Source: JBCBZH01 sp039815415
Lineage (GTDB): Bacteria; Bacteroidota; Rhodothermia; Rhodothermales; Rubricoccaceae
Assembly: GCA_039815415.1 (NCBI GenBank)
Contig: JBCBZH010000220.1
Span: 1-7,633 of the forward strand
Reading direction: 5' to 3'
Length of the DNA stretch: 7,633 nucleotides
The notes under the pieces are model-generated. The model was not told where the DNA came from, did no database searches, and saw only the letters and a list, made by a program, of their open reading frames with translations. This document shows positions 1-6,012 of this stretch, piece by piece (within the stretch, counting starts at the first letter, position 1; every line of letters starts with the position of its first letter). Both the position numbers and the translations under genes were made by a program.

Positions 1-84
1 CGACGGGTCTCGCCCAGCCCGAGCGGCCGCGTGCGCGATGCGACCTCGGACGGCATCAGCGCGGTCAGCAAGGGTCTGGTGTAG
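1..84 (+). CDS. C-terminal tail of an unidentified protein (partial, enters from the left edge)
   Basis: Frame 1 is open from the first base to a TAG at 82-84 and encodes 27 residues ending in DGISAVSKGLV. Almost all of its codons end in G or C, like the intact genes further on, which is the reason for calling it coding. The other two forward frames give less plausible peptides and do not show this third-position bias. The fragment is too short to assign to a family and its start lies outside the window. It could also be non-coding, since a 28-codon open frame is common in GC-rich DNA. No rho-independent terminator is evident after the stop; the nearest hairpin is the small one at 161-177, which lacks a T tract. 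Confidence 0.35.
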   Translation, partial: RRVSPSPSGRVRDATSDGISAVSKGLV

Positions 85-533
85 GGAAGAAGTGATCATG
101 GTGCGGATACTCGGGGCCATCGAGTGAGATCCATCGCGAAGCGTCTGCAATTGACCACAGGCCTGTCAACGGCAGGCTCCGTTTCGTCAAGCTGGCGACC
201 CGAAGACGCTTCTGGCGCTGGTTTGGCAGAGCGTTTGCGTAGGGCCATTCCGCAACTCGCTCGAGTCCATGTCTTCACCCGTCCTCCAGACTGCTTTGAC
301 CACCACCCGAGAGGCGTGGCTGTCTGGTAACCCGGATGCGTGGGCGCTCTACAGGTCTTGCTGCACACGCCTTCCCACGTCGTCTGAACGCACGGGCGCG
401 GATCCGCATCGCACGTGCAAGGCACAACGTCCGACCGCAGCTCGAAGAGATAACAAGCGCGCGTGAGGTAGGGCTGGGTGAGATCCCGTAGAGTAGGGTG
501 GGACCACTCTGTCTCGGAGTGTCTGCACACGAG
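85..533. other. Long stretch without a recognisable gene
   Basis: No frame on either strand gives a protein I recognise, and third-position G/C bias is weaker here than in the real genes. The longest plus-strand open stretch runs in frame 2 from about 155 to 466, is rich in Cys, Arg and Thr, and has no convincing start. A small hairpin lies at 161-177 (GCCTGT / GCAGGC, one G-T pair, 5-nt loop) without a T tract. The stretch directly precedes a decayed AIM24 remnant, so it may contain further decayed coding sequence or the former promoter region of that gene. No tRNA, repeat array or insertion-sequence end was seen. Confidence 0.4.
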
Positions 534-771
534 ATGACTATCAATTGAGTGGCGACGACCTCCAAGTCGTCGAAATCGAACTGGACTCCGGCGAGTCAGG
601 CCGGGCCGAGACCGGGGCGATGCTGTACATGGATTCCTCGATACAGATGGACAGGGGATGAGGGGCGGGCAGATGAAGGGATACTGGCGCCTACTAGCGG
701 GGGAGAGCCTTTTTCGTACGACTTTCCTCCATCGAGGTCGAGAGCATTCGCTCCCACCGTACTCTGTCTGA
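534..771 (+). pseudogene. N-terminal remnant of an AIM24/TIGR00266 family gene, frameshifted
   Basis: Bases 536-652 read DYQLSGDDLQ followed by VVEIELDSGES, RAETGAMLYMD and SSIQMD, which follows the start of AIM24-family proteins (typically ELDPGE, AEAGAMMYM, then IEM). The frame then hits TGA at 659-661. From about 655 the reading continues one frame over as GMRGGQMKGYW, LLAGESLFRTTF and GREHSLPPYS, matching the family's LAGESLF-TTF block, and it stops at 769-771. The ATG at 534-536 is out of frame with DYQLSG by a single base, so there appear to be two frameshifts: one at the start codon and one near 653. Only about the first 75 of an expected 200-260 residues are present. AIM24 proteins have a TRAP-like beta fold; the bacterial role is largely unknown, and the eukaryotic relative acts at the mitochondrial inner membrane. 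The match is by eye, but several blocks occur in the right order and spacing. A matching C-terminal end lies near 4478-4681. Confidence 0.7.
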
Positions 772-826
772 GGAAGCAACCTCTTCGTCGTAACAGCGGA
801 TAGGATGACGAACCAACGCGAACCAC

Positions 827-832
827 AGAGGA
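827..832 (+). promoter_or_regulatory. Ribosome binding site of the MDR reductase gene
   Basis: AGAGGA is the only purine-rich Shine-Dalgarno-like site before the gene. It is 1 nt from the ATG at 834, 4 nt from the ATG at 837 and 7 nt from an in-frame GTG at 840. The last spacing is the most usual, so the true start may be 837 or 840 rather than 834. An internal ATG at 858 (protein MNAVVLDAYDG) also resembles the usual family start. Confidence 0.45.
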
Positions 833-833
833 C

Positions 834-1862
834 ATGATGGTGGATGTGCCAAACGAGATGAATGCAGTGGTTCTCGATGCGTATGACGGGCCGAGCAGCC
901 TCCGGAGTGCTCGACTTCCCGTGCCAAAGCCCGGTCCCGGCCAGGTGCTGGTGAAGATCGCGGCCTCGCCGATCAACCCGTCCGACATTGCCTTTGTCTA
1001 CGGCACCTACGGCTTCAAGAGCCCGCCTCCCATCGTACCCGGAGGGGAGGGGGCGGGCACCGTCGTGGCTGCGGGCGAGGGCATGGCCGGGCGCTACTTC
1101 CTTGGCAAGCGAGTGGCGTGCCTGAAGATGGCTGAGGGCGACGGTATGTGGGCCGAGTACGCCCTGGCCTCGGCCATGGGTGGCGTCTTGCCCCTGAACG
1201 CTGCGGTCGGGATGGAGCAAGGCGCGATGTCCGCAATCAACCCGATGACCGCCAGCGCCTTCCTGGAGATCGCCAAGCAGGGACGGCATCGGTCTCTCGT
1301 GCTGACGGCCGCCGCCAGCTCGCTGGGGCAAATGGTCAACCGCCTCGCGCGACTGCGCGGTGTTCAGGTGATCAACGTGGTTCGTCGTGATGCGCAGGTC
1401 GAGCTGCTGCGCAACCAGGGTGCGACAGCCGTCCTGAACAGCTCCGACGAGGACTTCGCCGACCAACTGCGCAACGCCTGCCGCGAACATGACTGCCACC
1501 TCGCCTTTGATGCGGTGGCGGGGCCGCTAACCCACCAGTTGCTGGACGCGATGCCCGACAACAGCAAGGTGACGGTGTTCTCGGGCCTGTCGAAGCAGGC
1601 CCCCAGTGTCGGCATCGATCATCTCGTGTTCCAAGGCAAGTCCATCAATGGGTTCTGGCTTGGGCCCTGGCTTCTGAGGAAGAACCCACTCGGAATCCTT
1701 CGGACGTGGCGCCGAGCCCAGGCCTTGGTGCCAACTGCGCTTGAGAGCACCATCCGAGAGCGGGTACTGCTCGAAGACGCGGCGCGCGCCATGCAGGCCT
1801 ACATGGATCAGATGACTGGGGGCAAGTACCTGTTCAAGCCGGATCTCGCAACGGGGGCCTGA
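834..1862 (+). CDS. Zinc-independent MDR-family NAD(P)H quinone / 2-enoyl thioester reductase-like protein
   Basis: This is a 342-residue medium-chain dehydrogenase/reductase, near the family's usual 320-340. Residues about 10-130 form the GroES-like catalytic domain, with INPSDIAFVYGTYG (47-60) and PPIVPGGEGAGTV (65-77), typical of quinone oxidoreductase and MECR-type enoyl reductases. The Cys and His ligands of the catalytic zinc of alcohol dehydrogenases are absent. The Rossmann part starts near 155 with LTAAASSLGQMVNRLA, an altered AxxGxxG nucleotide loop. Arg184-Arg185 in NVVRRDAQ, after the second beta strand, suggest NADPH preference (inference). NQGATAVLN (194-202) and FDAVAG (225-230) are further family blocks. 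The expected reaction is NAD(P)H-dependent reduction of a quinone or an activated double bond in the cytoplasm; the substrate is unknown. The gene has no plus-strand partner. It converges on the metallo-hydrolase gene with 1 nt between the stops and lies just after the AIM24 N-terminal remnant. Confidence 0.92.
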   Translation: MMVDVPNEMNAVVLDAYDGPSSLRSARLPVPKPGPGQVLVKIAASPINPSDIAFVYGTYGFKSPPPIVPGGEGAGTVVAAGEGMAGRYFLGKRVACLKMAEGDGMWAEYALASAMGGVLPLNAAVGMEQGAMSAINPMTASAFLEIAKQGRHRSLVLTAAASSLGQMVNRLARLRGVQVINVVRRDAQVELLRNQGATAVLNSSDEDFADQLRNACREHDCHLAFDAVAGPLTHQLLDAMPDNSKVTVFSGLSKQAPSVGIDHLVFQGKSINGFWLGPWLLRKNPLGILRTWRRAQALVPTALESTIRERVLLEDAARAMQAYMDQMTGGKYLFKPDLATGA

Positions 1863-1863
1863 G

Positions 1864-2817
1864 TCACCGCAGCATGGCCTCGTCGTGACCGAAGCTCAGC
1901 GCCACCTGGGGATGCTGGTACTTGAATCGAACAATCCGATCCATCGCGACCTGCGCCTGTGTGACGTCGCTGGAGTAGGAACCCGGACCGATTCCTGTGT
2001 GGAACTGCTCCAGCGTGTTGCACGCATCCCCGGTGAGCAGGACCTGCTGTTCGACCCCGTTGACGAAGTAGAGCACGTGGCCCGGGCTGTGGCCAGACGA
2101 GCTGATCGCCCAGAACGAGCCGTCACCGAAGAGATCGACCCCTGTGCCCAGTGGAGACAAGTCGACACCACCGTCGAAGTCAATCTCCTGCAGCTCCGGC
2201 ACGCCAGCGAGGTGATCGCCCTGGATGATGAATCTATAGTTCACGTAGCGCTCGTTCTCCCCGACTACGTAGGGGATGTCCTTAGGAAGGTCGACGAGGC
2301 CGGCGGTGTGATCGAAATGCAGATGGGTGAGGAACACGCCTTGGATCGTTGCACCTTCTCGCTCGAGCAGTGAGGCGGTGTCTTGCCCGGGCTCCTGCGA
2401 TCCGTGTCCCAGGAAGCCTTTCACCATGAGGCCGCGCATGGTGCCGAATGGACTGTGAACGTACGAGGCGTCCATCCCCCCATCTACTAGGTACGTCCCA
2501 CGAGCTCCGTGCTCAACGATGCTCACGTTGACCGGAACGTCGACACGGACGTCCTCGATCTCCGCGGCGGCCGGGTGCTCCAAATTCATGATGCCCGAGA
2601 GATCCGTCTTCATGGTGCCCGTCGAGACGGTGCGGACGGAGACCTGCTGGGGGGTTGAGAGAATAGCCTCCCAGGTGTCGAACGCCGGGGCGGGAGCCTG
2701 GAAGGGCACCTGTTGAATCATGGAGGGCTGAACGATCAGCCCCGCCACGGTGAGGACCGCCGCGAGGGTGATACCTGCAGCGATCCATACCCTCTTGGCT
2801 TTCTTCCCGCCCGTCAC
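1864..2817 (-). CDS. Membrane-anchored metallo-beta-lactamase-fold hydrolase, lactonase-like
   Basis: This 317-residue protein has a lysine/arginine-rich N terminus (KKAKR, 5-9) followed by one hydrophobic segment at about 10-30, read as an uncleaved signal anchor or signal peptide without a lipobox Cys. The catalytic domain is therefore probably outside the cytoplasm. It carries the full di-metal ligand set: HLHFDH (165-170), His243 in SGHSPGH, Asp264 in LTGDACN and His311 in FGHDEA. YLVDGGMD (109-116) is the family's early beta-strand/Asp block. The arrangement is like that of N-acyl-homoserine-lactone lactonases and related glyoxalase-II-like hydrolases; a lactone or ester substrate is inference. 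Translation starts at GTG 2817-2815, one nucleotide after the TGA of the upstream FAD oxidoreductase gene and 5 nt after GAGGGG, so the two are probably cotranscribed and translationally coupled. The stop is 1 nt from the stop of the convergent MDR gene. Confidence 0.9.
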   Translation of the reverse strand: MTGGKKAKRVWIAAGITLAAVLTVAGLIVQPSMIQQVPFQAPAPAFDTWEAILSTPQQVSVRTVSTGTMKTDLSGIMNLEHPAAAEIEDVRVDVPVNVSIVEHGARGTYLVDGGMDASYVHSPFGTMRGLMVKGFLGHGSQEPGQDTASLLEREGATIQGVFLTHLHFDHTAGLVDLPKDIPYVVGENERYVNYRFIIQGDHLAGVPELQEIDFDGGVDLSPLGTGVDLFGDGSFWAISSSGHSPGHVLYFVNGVEQQVLLTGDACNTLEQFHTGIGPGSYSSDVTQAQVAMDRIVRFKYQHPQVALSFGHDEAMLR

Positions 2818-2818
2818 G

Positions 2819-4363
2819 TCAGCCCCTCAACTTGGTGAACACACGCGGATCGATTGACGCGGCGCTCAGCACGCCGCCGAAGAGCGCACCCGCGATGCCG
2901 GGCGTCATCACGTCCTGCCCCGACAAGAAGAGCCCCGGAACGGGCGTGCGAGGACTCAGCGCTTCTGACAGGACGCGCCGCGGTGTGGTCTCGAGTCCAT
3001 AGAATCCGCCCTTCTCATGTGCGGTATACCTCGCAGTGGAGAGCGGGGTCGCCAGCTCGTTGTGGACGATGAACTCGGCGAGCGCAGGAAACTTGGCGGC
3101 GAAGTACTCTAGCATGCGAGTTTCGACACCCTTCTTGAAGGCCTTCCATTCGTCGGGTCGCTCGTTGGCGCCGCCCTCGGCGAAAGGAGCCACTGTGGAC
3201 CAATCGGCGAGGATCATGAACTGGCCAGTGTGCCTGTGTGAGGGGCCTGGATTGTGGTCCTCGTCCTTGAGAGTGGGAAACGAGACGAAGCCGCCGCGAA
3301 TCGGCGCCGAGGTATCTGACCAGAGGATGTCGCGGACGTCCCAACTCTCGAAGAACCAGTGATTGAATCGCGTAGCACCATGCTTGGCGATGTCGCCTTC
3401 GAAGCCGAGGTAAGTCTCGAAGTGGCACAACGACGGTCTCATATCAGCGATCTCCGTTGCCCAGTCTTGCGACTGGATGTCGGCGGGGAGCAGGCGCTTG
3501 ATGGTCTCGCCGGCGCCCATCGCCGAGACGATGGCAGGCGCGTGGTACTCCTCTCCCGTGTTGGTGCGGACCCCGACCGCCTCGCCGCCCTCGATCAACA
3601 CAGCGCTGACTGGTGTGTCCACTAGGGCACCGCCGCCCGCAGACTCGACGGTCGGAATCAGACCCTTCGCGATCGAGGACGCACCGCCCGCTGGATAGCC
3701 GGCTCCATCGAGATAGTGGCGGATAATCCTTGCGTGAAGCCCAAAGCTCGCTTCGTCGGGGAGTCCGCCGTACGTGAGCCACTGCGCCGTCAAGACCGCA
3801 GCAAGTCTCGGATCACTCACATAGTCGGCCACGACTTCGTTTGTCGTGCGCGTGCAATACTTCTCAATCTTCCGGCTATTCCACCACCGATGGGCCGAGC
3901 GAAACGGCTCGGGCATCGTTCGTTCTGCCGAGGCGGCAAGCATGGCTTCGTCCGCCGACTCGAGTGCCTCGAAGTAGGCGTCCACAGCTGCGTGGTGCTC
4001 GGGAAACCGATCCTTGAGTTCCTGCTTCAGCGCTTCGACCGGGCGCCCAACAGCCAGCTCGAATTCGTCTGGGAAGTGCAGGTTGTCATAGACGGTTCCA
4101 ATGGAACGGAACTCAATGGTGCCGCCACTGAGCCAATCGAGCAGTTTGCCGCCAGCCTGATCCGGACGAAACATCCCGCAGTAGTGCAGACCGACATCCC
4201 AGTCGAAGTCGCCCCGTGAGAACGCGTGCGTGAGTCCCCCAAGATGCGGTGCCTGCTCGAGGAGCAGCACCTTGTGGTCGAACCGAGAAAGCGCGGCCGC
4301 AGTGGTCATGCCCCCCATTCCCGACCCGATGACAATGACGTCGTAGCCATCTGTGCTGTTCAT
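2819..4363 (-). CDS. FAD-dependent oxidoreductase of the retinol saturase / carotenoid isomerase (CrtI-like) family
   Basis: From the ATG at 4363 the protein has 514 residues. It opens with the dinucleotide-binding motif DVIVIGSGMGGMTTAAALSR (8-27), with the FAD-ribose acidic residue Glu35 in LLLEQAPHLGG. DFDWDVGLHYCGMF (52-65) resembles the DxGxHY block of retinol saturases. The mid-protein YPAGGASSIAKGLIPTVE block and the C-terminal GLFLSGQDVMTPGIAGALFG block are also characteristic of RetSat/CrtISO/phytoene-desaturase relatives. Known members reduce, desaturate or isomerise polyene double bonds in terpenoids; the substrate here is unknown. No carotenoid biosynthesis genes (crtB, crtE) are in the window, so a catabolic or modifying role is as likely as pigment synthesis. 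The frame stays open upstream to an ATG at 4438, but the extra 25 residues look non-coding and the Rossmann motif sits normally after 4363. The gene leads a two-gene unit with the metallo-hydrolase. Confidence 0.9.
   Translation of the reverse strand: MNSTDGYDVIVIGSGMGGMTTAAALSRFDHKVLLLEQAPHLGGLTHAFSRGDFDWDVGLHYCGMFRPDQAGGKLLDWLSGGTIEFRSIGTVYDNLHFPDEFELAVGRPVEALKQELKDRFPEHHAAVDAYFEALESADEAMLAASAERTMPEPFRSAHRWWNSRKIEKYCTRTTNEVVADYVSDPRLAAVLTAQWLTYGGLPDEASFGLHARIIRHYLDGAGYPAGGASSIAKGLIPTVESAGGGALVDTPVSAVLIEGGEAVGVRTNTGEEYHAPAIVSAMGAGETIKRLLPADIQSQDWATEIADMRPSLCHFETYLGFEGDIAKHGATRFNHWFFESWDVRDILWSDTSAPIRGGFVSFPTLKDEDHNPGPSHRHTGQFMILADWSTVAPFAEGGANERPDEWKAFKKGVETRMLEYFAAKFPALAEFIVHNELATPLSTARYTAHEKGGFYGLETTPRRVLSEALSPRTPVPGLFLSGQDVMTPGIAGALFGGVLSAASIDPRVFTKLRG
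2823..2828 (-). promoter_or_regulatory. Ribosome binding site for the metallo-hydrolase gene inside the end of the FAD oxidoreductase gene
   Basis: The minus strand reads GAGGGG 5 nt before the GTG at 2817-2815. It lies within the last codons of the upstream gene, whose TGA (2821-2819) is separated from the GTG by one base. This supports the GTG start and coupled translation of the pair. Confidence 0.6.
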
Positions 4364-4385
4364 TTTGACGATCAGGCGAATGAGA

Positions 4386-4391
4386 CTCCTT
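4386..4391 (-). promoter_or_regulatory. AAGGAG Shine-Dalgarno-like site upstream of the FAD oxidoreductase gene
   Basis: The minus strand reads a perfect AAGGAG, but it is 22 nt from the ATG at 4363, too far for normal use. An in-frame CTG at 4375-4373 lies 10 nt away and would add four residues before the annotated Met. Either the real start is this non-canonical codon or the AAGGAG is a chance match. Confidence 0.3.
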
Positions 4392-4477
4392 GAGTGTATG
4401 ACACGAGATGCAGACAGTCGACATGCAGTTCGGGACATTCGCTCAGTTCACGGTGCGGTACCGCTCTCATCACACAC

Positions 4478-4681
4478 CACTTGCCCAACTCGAACGCCGA
4501 GATTGGCTTACAGACTTTTTAGAGCCTCCCGTTCTCGCAGCCTGCGGACCGGATGGTCGCCGCGAGTCGCTCCTACTCCAACCACGGGGAAACGGGGGCT
4601 AGCGGCTCCGGCGCGCTGGGCGCGACTGGCGGGCTGGCGGCCGGTGGGTTGCTCGGAGGCATCCTTGGAGCCGACAGTTGA
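4478..4681 (+). pseudogene. C-terminal remnant of an AIM24/TIGR00266 family gene
   Basis: Bases 4523-4681 read SLPFSQPADRMVAASRS followed by a Gly/Ala/Leu-rich tail ending GGLLGGILGADS and TGA at 4679-4681. AIM24-family proteins typically end with a VWLQSLPFSRLADR-like block and then a glycine-rich tail with GGLLGG-type repeats, so both elements match in order. A TAG at 4520-4522 interrupts the frame just before. Upstream, LAQLE and DWL (about 4481-4509) in a different frame resemble the family's LARL-GPG-VWL stretch, which suggests a frameshift or small indel near 4510-4520. Most codons of the clean part end in G or C. The remnant has the same orientation as the N-terminal remnant at 534-771, and the middle of the protein is found nowhere in the window. 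Gly-rich peptides arise by chance in GC-rich DNA, so the identification rests mainly on SLPFSQPADRM and on the paired N-terminal piece. Confidence 0.5.
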
Positions 4682-4737
4682 ATCCACACGCCTGGCTGAG
4701 TAATGCATCGTCTGCCCGAGGGCCGTTCCCCATCCTG

Positions 4738-4792
4738 CGCATGGCTTGCGCTATTGAAGCGGGGACCACGACCCCTCTCCCTAAGCCATGTG
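4738..4792. repeat. Nested inverted repeat between the AIM24 C-terminal remnant and the glycosyltransferase gene
   Basis: CATGGCTT (4740-4747) pairs perfectly with AAGCCATG (4783-4790). The stem extends by a G-T pair on the inner side and by a G-T and a C-G pair on the outer side. A second small stem, GGGG (4761-4764) with CCCC (4772-4775), sits inside the loop. It lies between the 3' ends of two convergent reading frames (AIM24 stop at 4681, glycosyltransferase stop at 4839), where a bidirectional transcript end would be useful. There is no T tract on either side, so it is not a canonical intrinsic terminator. An 8-bp repeat at this spacing could occur by chance. Confidence 0.35.
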
Positions 4793-4838
4793 GCGATAGC
4801 TGCTCTTGGGTGATTCGGGTCGCGTATGGTCGTCGAGG

Positions 4839-5978
4839 TCAGACGGGCTGGAGAAGGCGATCAAACAACGTGTCATACGCCTCTATGTGCCTGGACCACG
4901 CGAGTGGCTCAGCCACCTCTCGGAGCACAGACCCAGGCAGGCGCTGGTCCTGATTCGTCAGCACGCGGCGCAAGATCTCAAACAGCTCGTTTTCGGAGTT
5001 GTACAGGATGGGAGCGTGCAGCAGGGGACTATGCAGGGCCTCCGGGATCAACTCAGGATAGGTGAGCCGGTTGGGGAGAAGCGGGTGGCACCCGCACGCG
5101 ATGGCTTCCATCATGGACACGCCAAAGAACTCATGGATGGACGTGGACACCACGAGGTCTGAACGCCACAGCAACGCCGCATAGTCCTCGAACGACTCTG
5201 CGTAGCCGTAGTGCAGAACCCGTTCGGCATAGCGCCGGAAGCCGGTCTCGAACTCGGGAGGCTGCTCGTGGAAGGTCTGCCCAGCGAGAATTAGGCGGAA
5301 CGGCACATCCGCATCATCGAGCCGGTTTACGACCCGGAAGAACGCTTCTGGGTTCTTGTCGTACTCCCAGCGGTGATTCCAGAGCAGGATGGGAGGTCCT
5401 GGTTCCTTGGTGCGCTGCGCTTCGGCCTGGGGCCGCACAGCATCAAGTCCAGCCAGGTTTAGTCCGAGATGCAGCACCTGCGATTTCTCCCGAAGCAACG
5501 GAAGAGTGCCCACGTGTGTGTAGTCTGGAAAGCGCCGCAGTAGGTCGGGAAGGGCTCCAAAGAACTCGTTCTGGTGGAAGGCCGAGTTGAACACCAGCCC
5601 GTCGGCGGCGAGTGCCGAGAGATAGTTGATGTAGGCGTAGGTGACATCGCGGGGCGTGTTGTCCGGGAGCGGATACGTGAGCTGGTTTTCGTGAAAGAAC
5701 AGGACTGTAGGCGTGCGTGCGAACAGATCTCGCGTGAGCGCGAGGAACGCAGGCAGATTGGTCATGTCCGACACGAACAGCACGTCGGGTACAAACCCCT
5801 CGGCCACCATCGTACGGGCCTTCTCCGCCAGGGTCACGGCGCCGCCCTGCATCCGCCACTTCCAGAACCGCGGGGCCAGTGTGACTTCCCGGATGTCGTG
5901 CGTGCTGTGTCTCGCCAGTTCGGTCAGAAACCGCTTGTGCGAGCCGCCGAACCAGGGTTCGAGCGCGAGGATCTTCAT
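4839..5978 (-). CDS. Glycosyltransferase of the tRNA-queuosine alpha-mannosyltransferase (QTMAN/GTDC1, DUF3524) family
   Basis: This 379-residue protein has a GT-B fold layout. The N-terminal DUF3524-type domain begins MKILALEPWFGGSHKRFL, the hallmark start of the family, followed by LAPRFWKWRMQGGA (35-47) and FFHENQLTYPLP (94-105). The C-terminal GT4-like domain has LWNHRWEYDKNP (199-210) and the sugar-nucleotide-binding stretch HEFFGVSMMEAIACG (282-296) with its E-x7-E pattern. The animal member, GTDC1/QTMAN, transfers mannose from GDP-mannose to queuosine at the wobble position of tRNA-Asp. Whether bacterial homologues do the same is, as far as I know, not settled, so the exact acceptor is inference. 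The start at 5978 puts the conserved motif at the very N terminus, although no clear Shine-Dalgarno precedes it. The gene follows the 76-residue gene by 34 nt on the same strand and is probably in one operon with it. No queuosine synthesis or tgt genes are in the window. Confidence 0.88.
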   Translation of the reverse strand: MKILALEPWFGGSHKRFLTELARHSTHDIREVTLAPRFWKWRMQGGAVTLAEKARTMVAEGFVPDVLFVSDMTNLPAFLALTRDLFARTPTVLFFHENQLTYPLPDNTPRDVTYAYINYLSALAADGLVFNSAFHQNEFFGALPDLLRRFPDYTHVGTLPLLREKSQVLHLGLNLAGLDAVRPQAEAQRTKEPGPPILLWNHRWEYDKNPEAFFRVVNRLDDADVPFRLILAGQTFHEQPPEFETGFRRYAERVLHYGYAESFEDYAALLWRSDLVVSTSIHEFFGVSMMEAIACGCHPLLPNRLTYPELIPEALHSPLLHAPILYNSENELFEILRRVLTNQDQRLPGSVLREVAEPLAWSRHIEAYDTLFDRLLQPV

Positions 5979-6012
5979 TCGGGCTGGCGAAAGGCGACGG
6001 GCGCGAGGTCAA

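Noticed and set aside
554..571. Hairpin GACGAC-6 nt-GTCGTC
   Set aside because: It lies inside readable AIM24 coding sequence (DDLQVV) and is explained by codon content.
96..1499. 467-codon open frame on the minus strand opposite the MDR gene
   Set aside because: The protein is Arg/His/Gly-rich with no recognisable domain and overlaps the clearly real MDR gene. It is an expected by-product of G/C-rich third positions.
527..4410. 10-bp direct repeat ACACGAGATG at 527-536 and 4401-4410 as a target-site duplication flanking the cassette
   Set aside because: Many 10-mer pairs are expected by chance in 7.6 kb, and the left copy lies at the AIM24 start rather than at the break point.
4393..4421. 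Possible minus-strand promoter TCGACT-17 nt-TACACT before the FAD oxidoreductase gene
   Set aside because: Each element matches only 4 of 6 bases, and the predicted start would cut into the only Shine-Dalgarno-like site.
4455..4464. Perfect 10-bp palindrome GCGGTACCGC upstream of the FAD oxidoreductase gene as an operator
   Set aside because: It is a single short palindrome with no second copy or regulator gene nearby; chance is a sufficient explanation.
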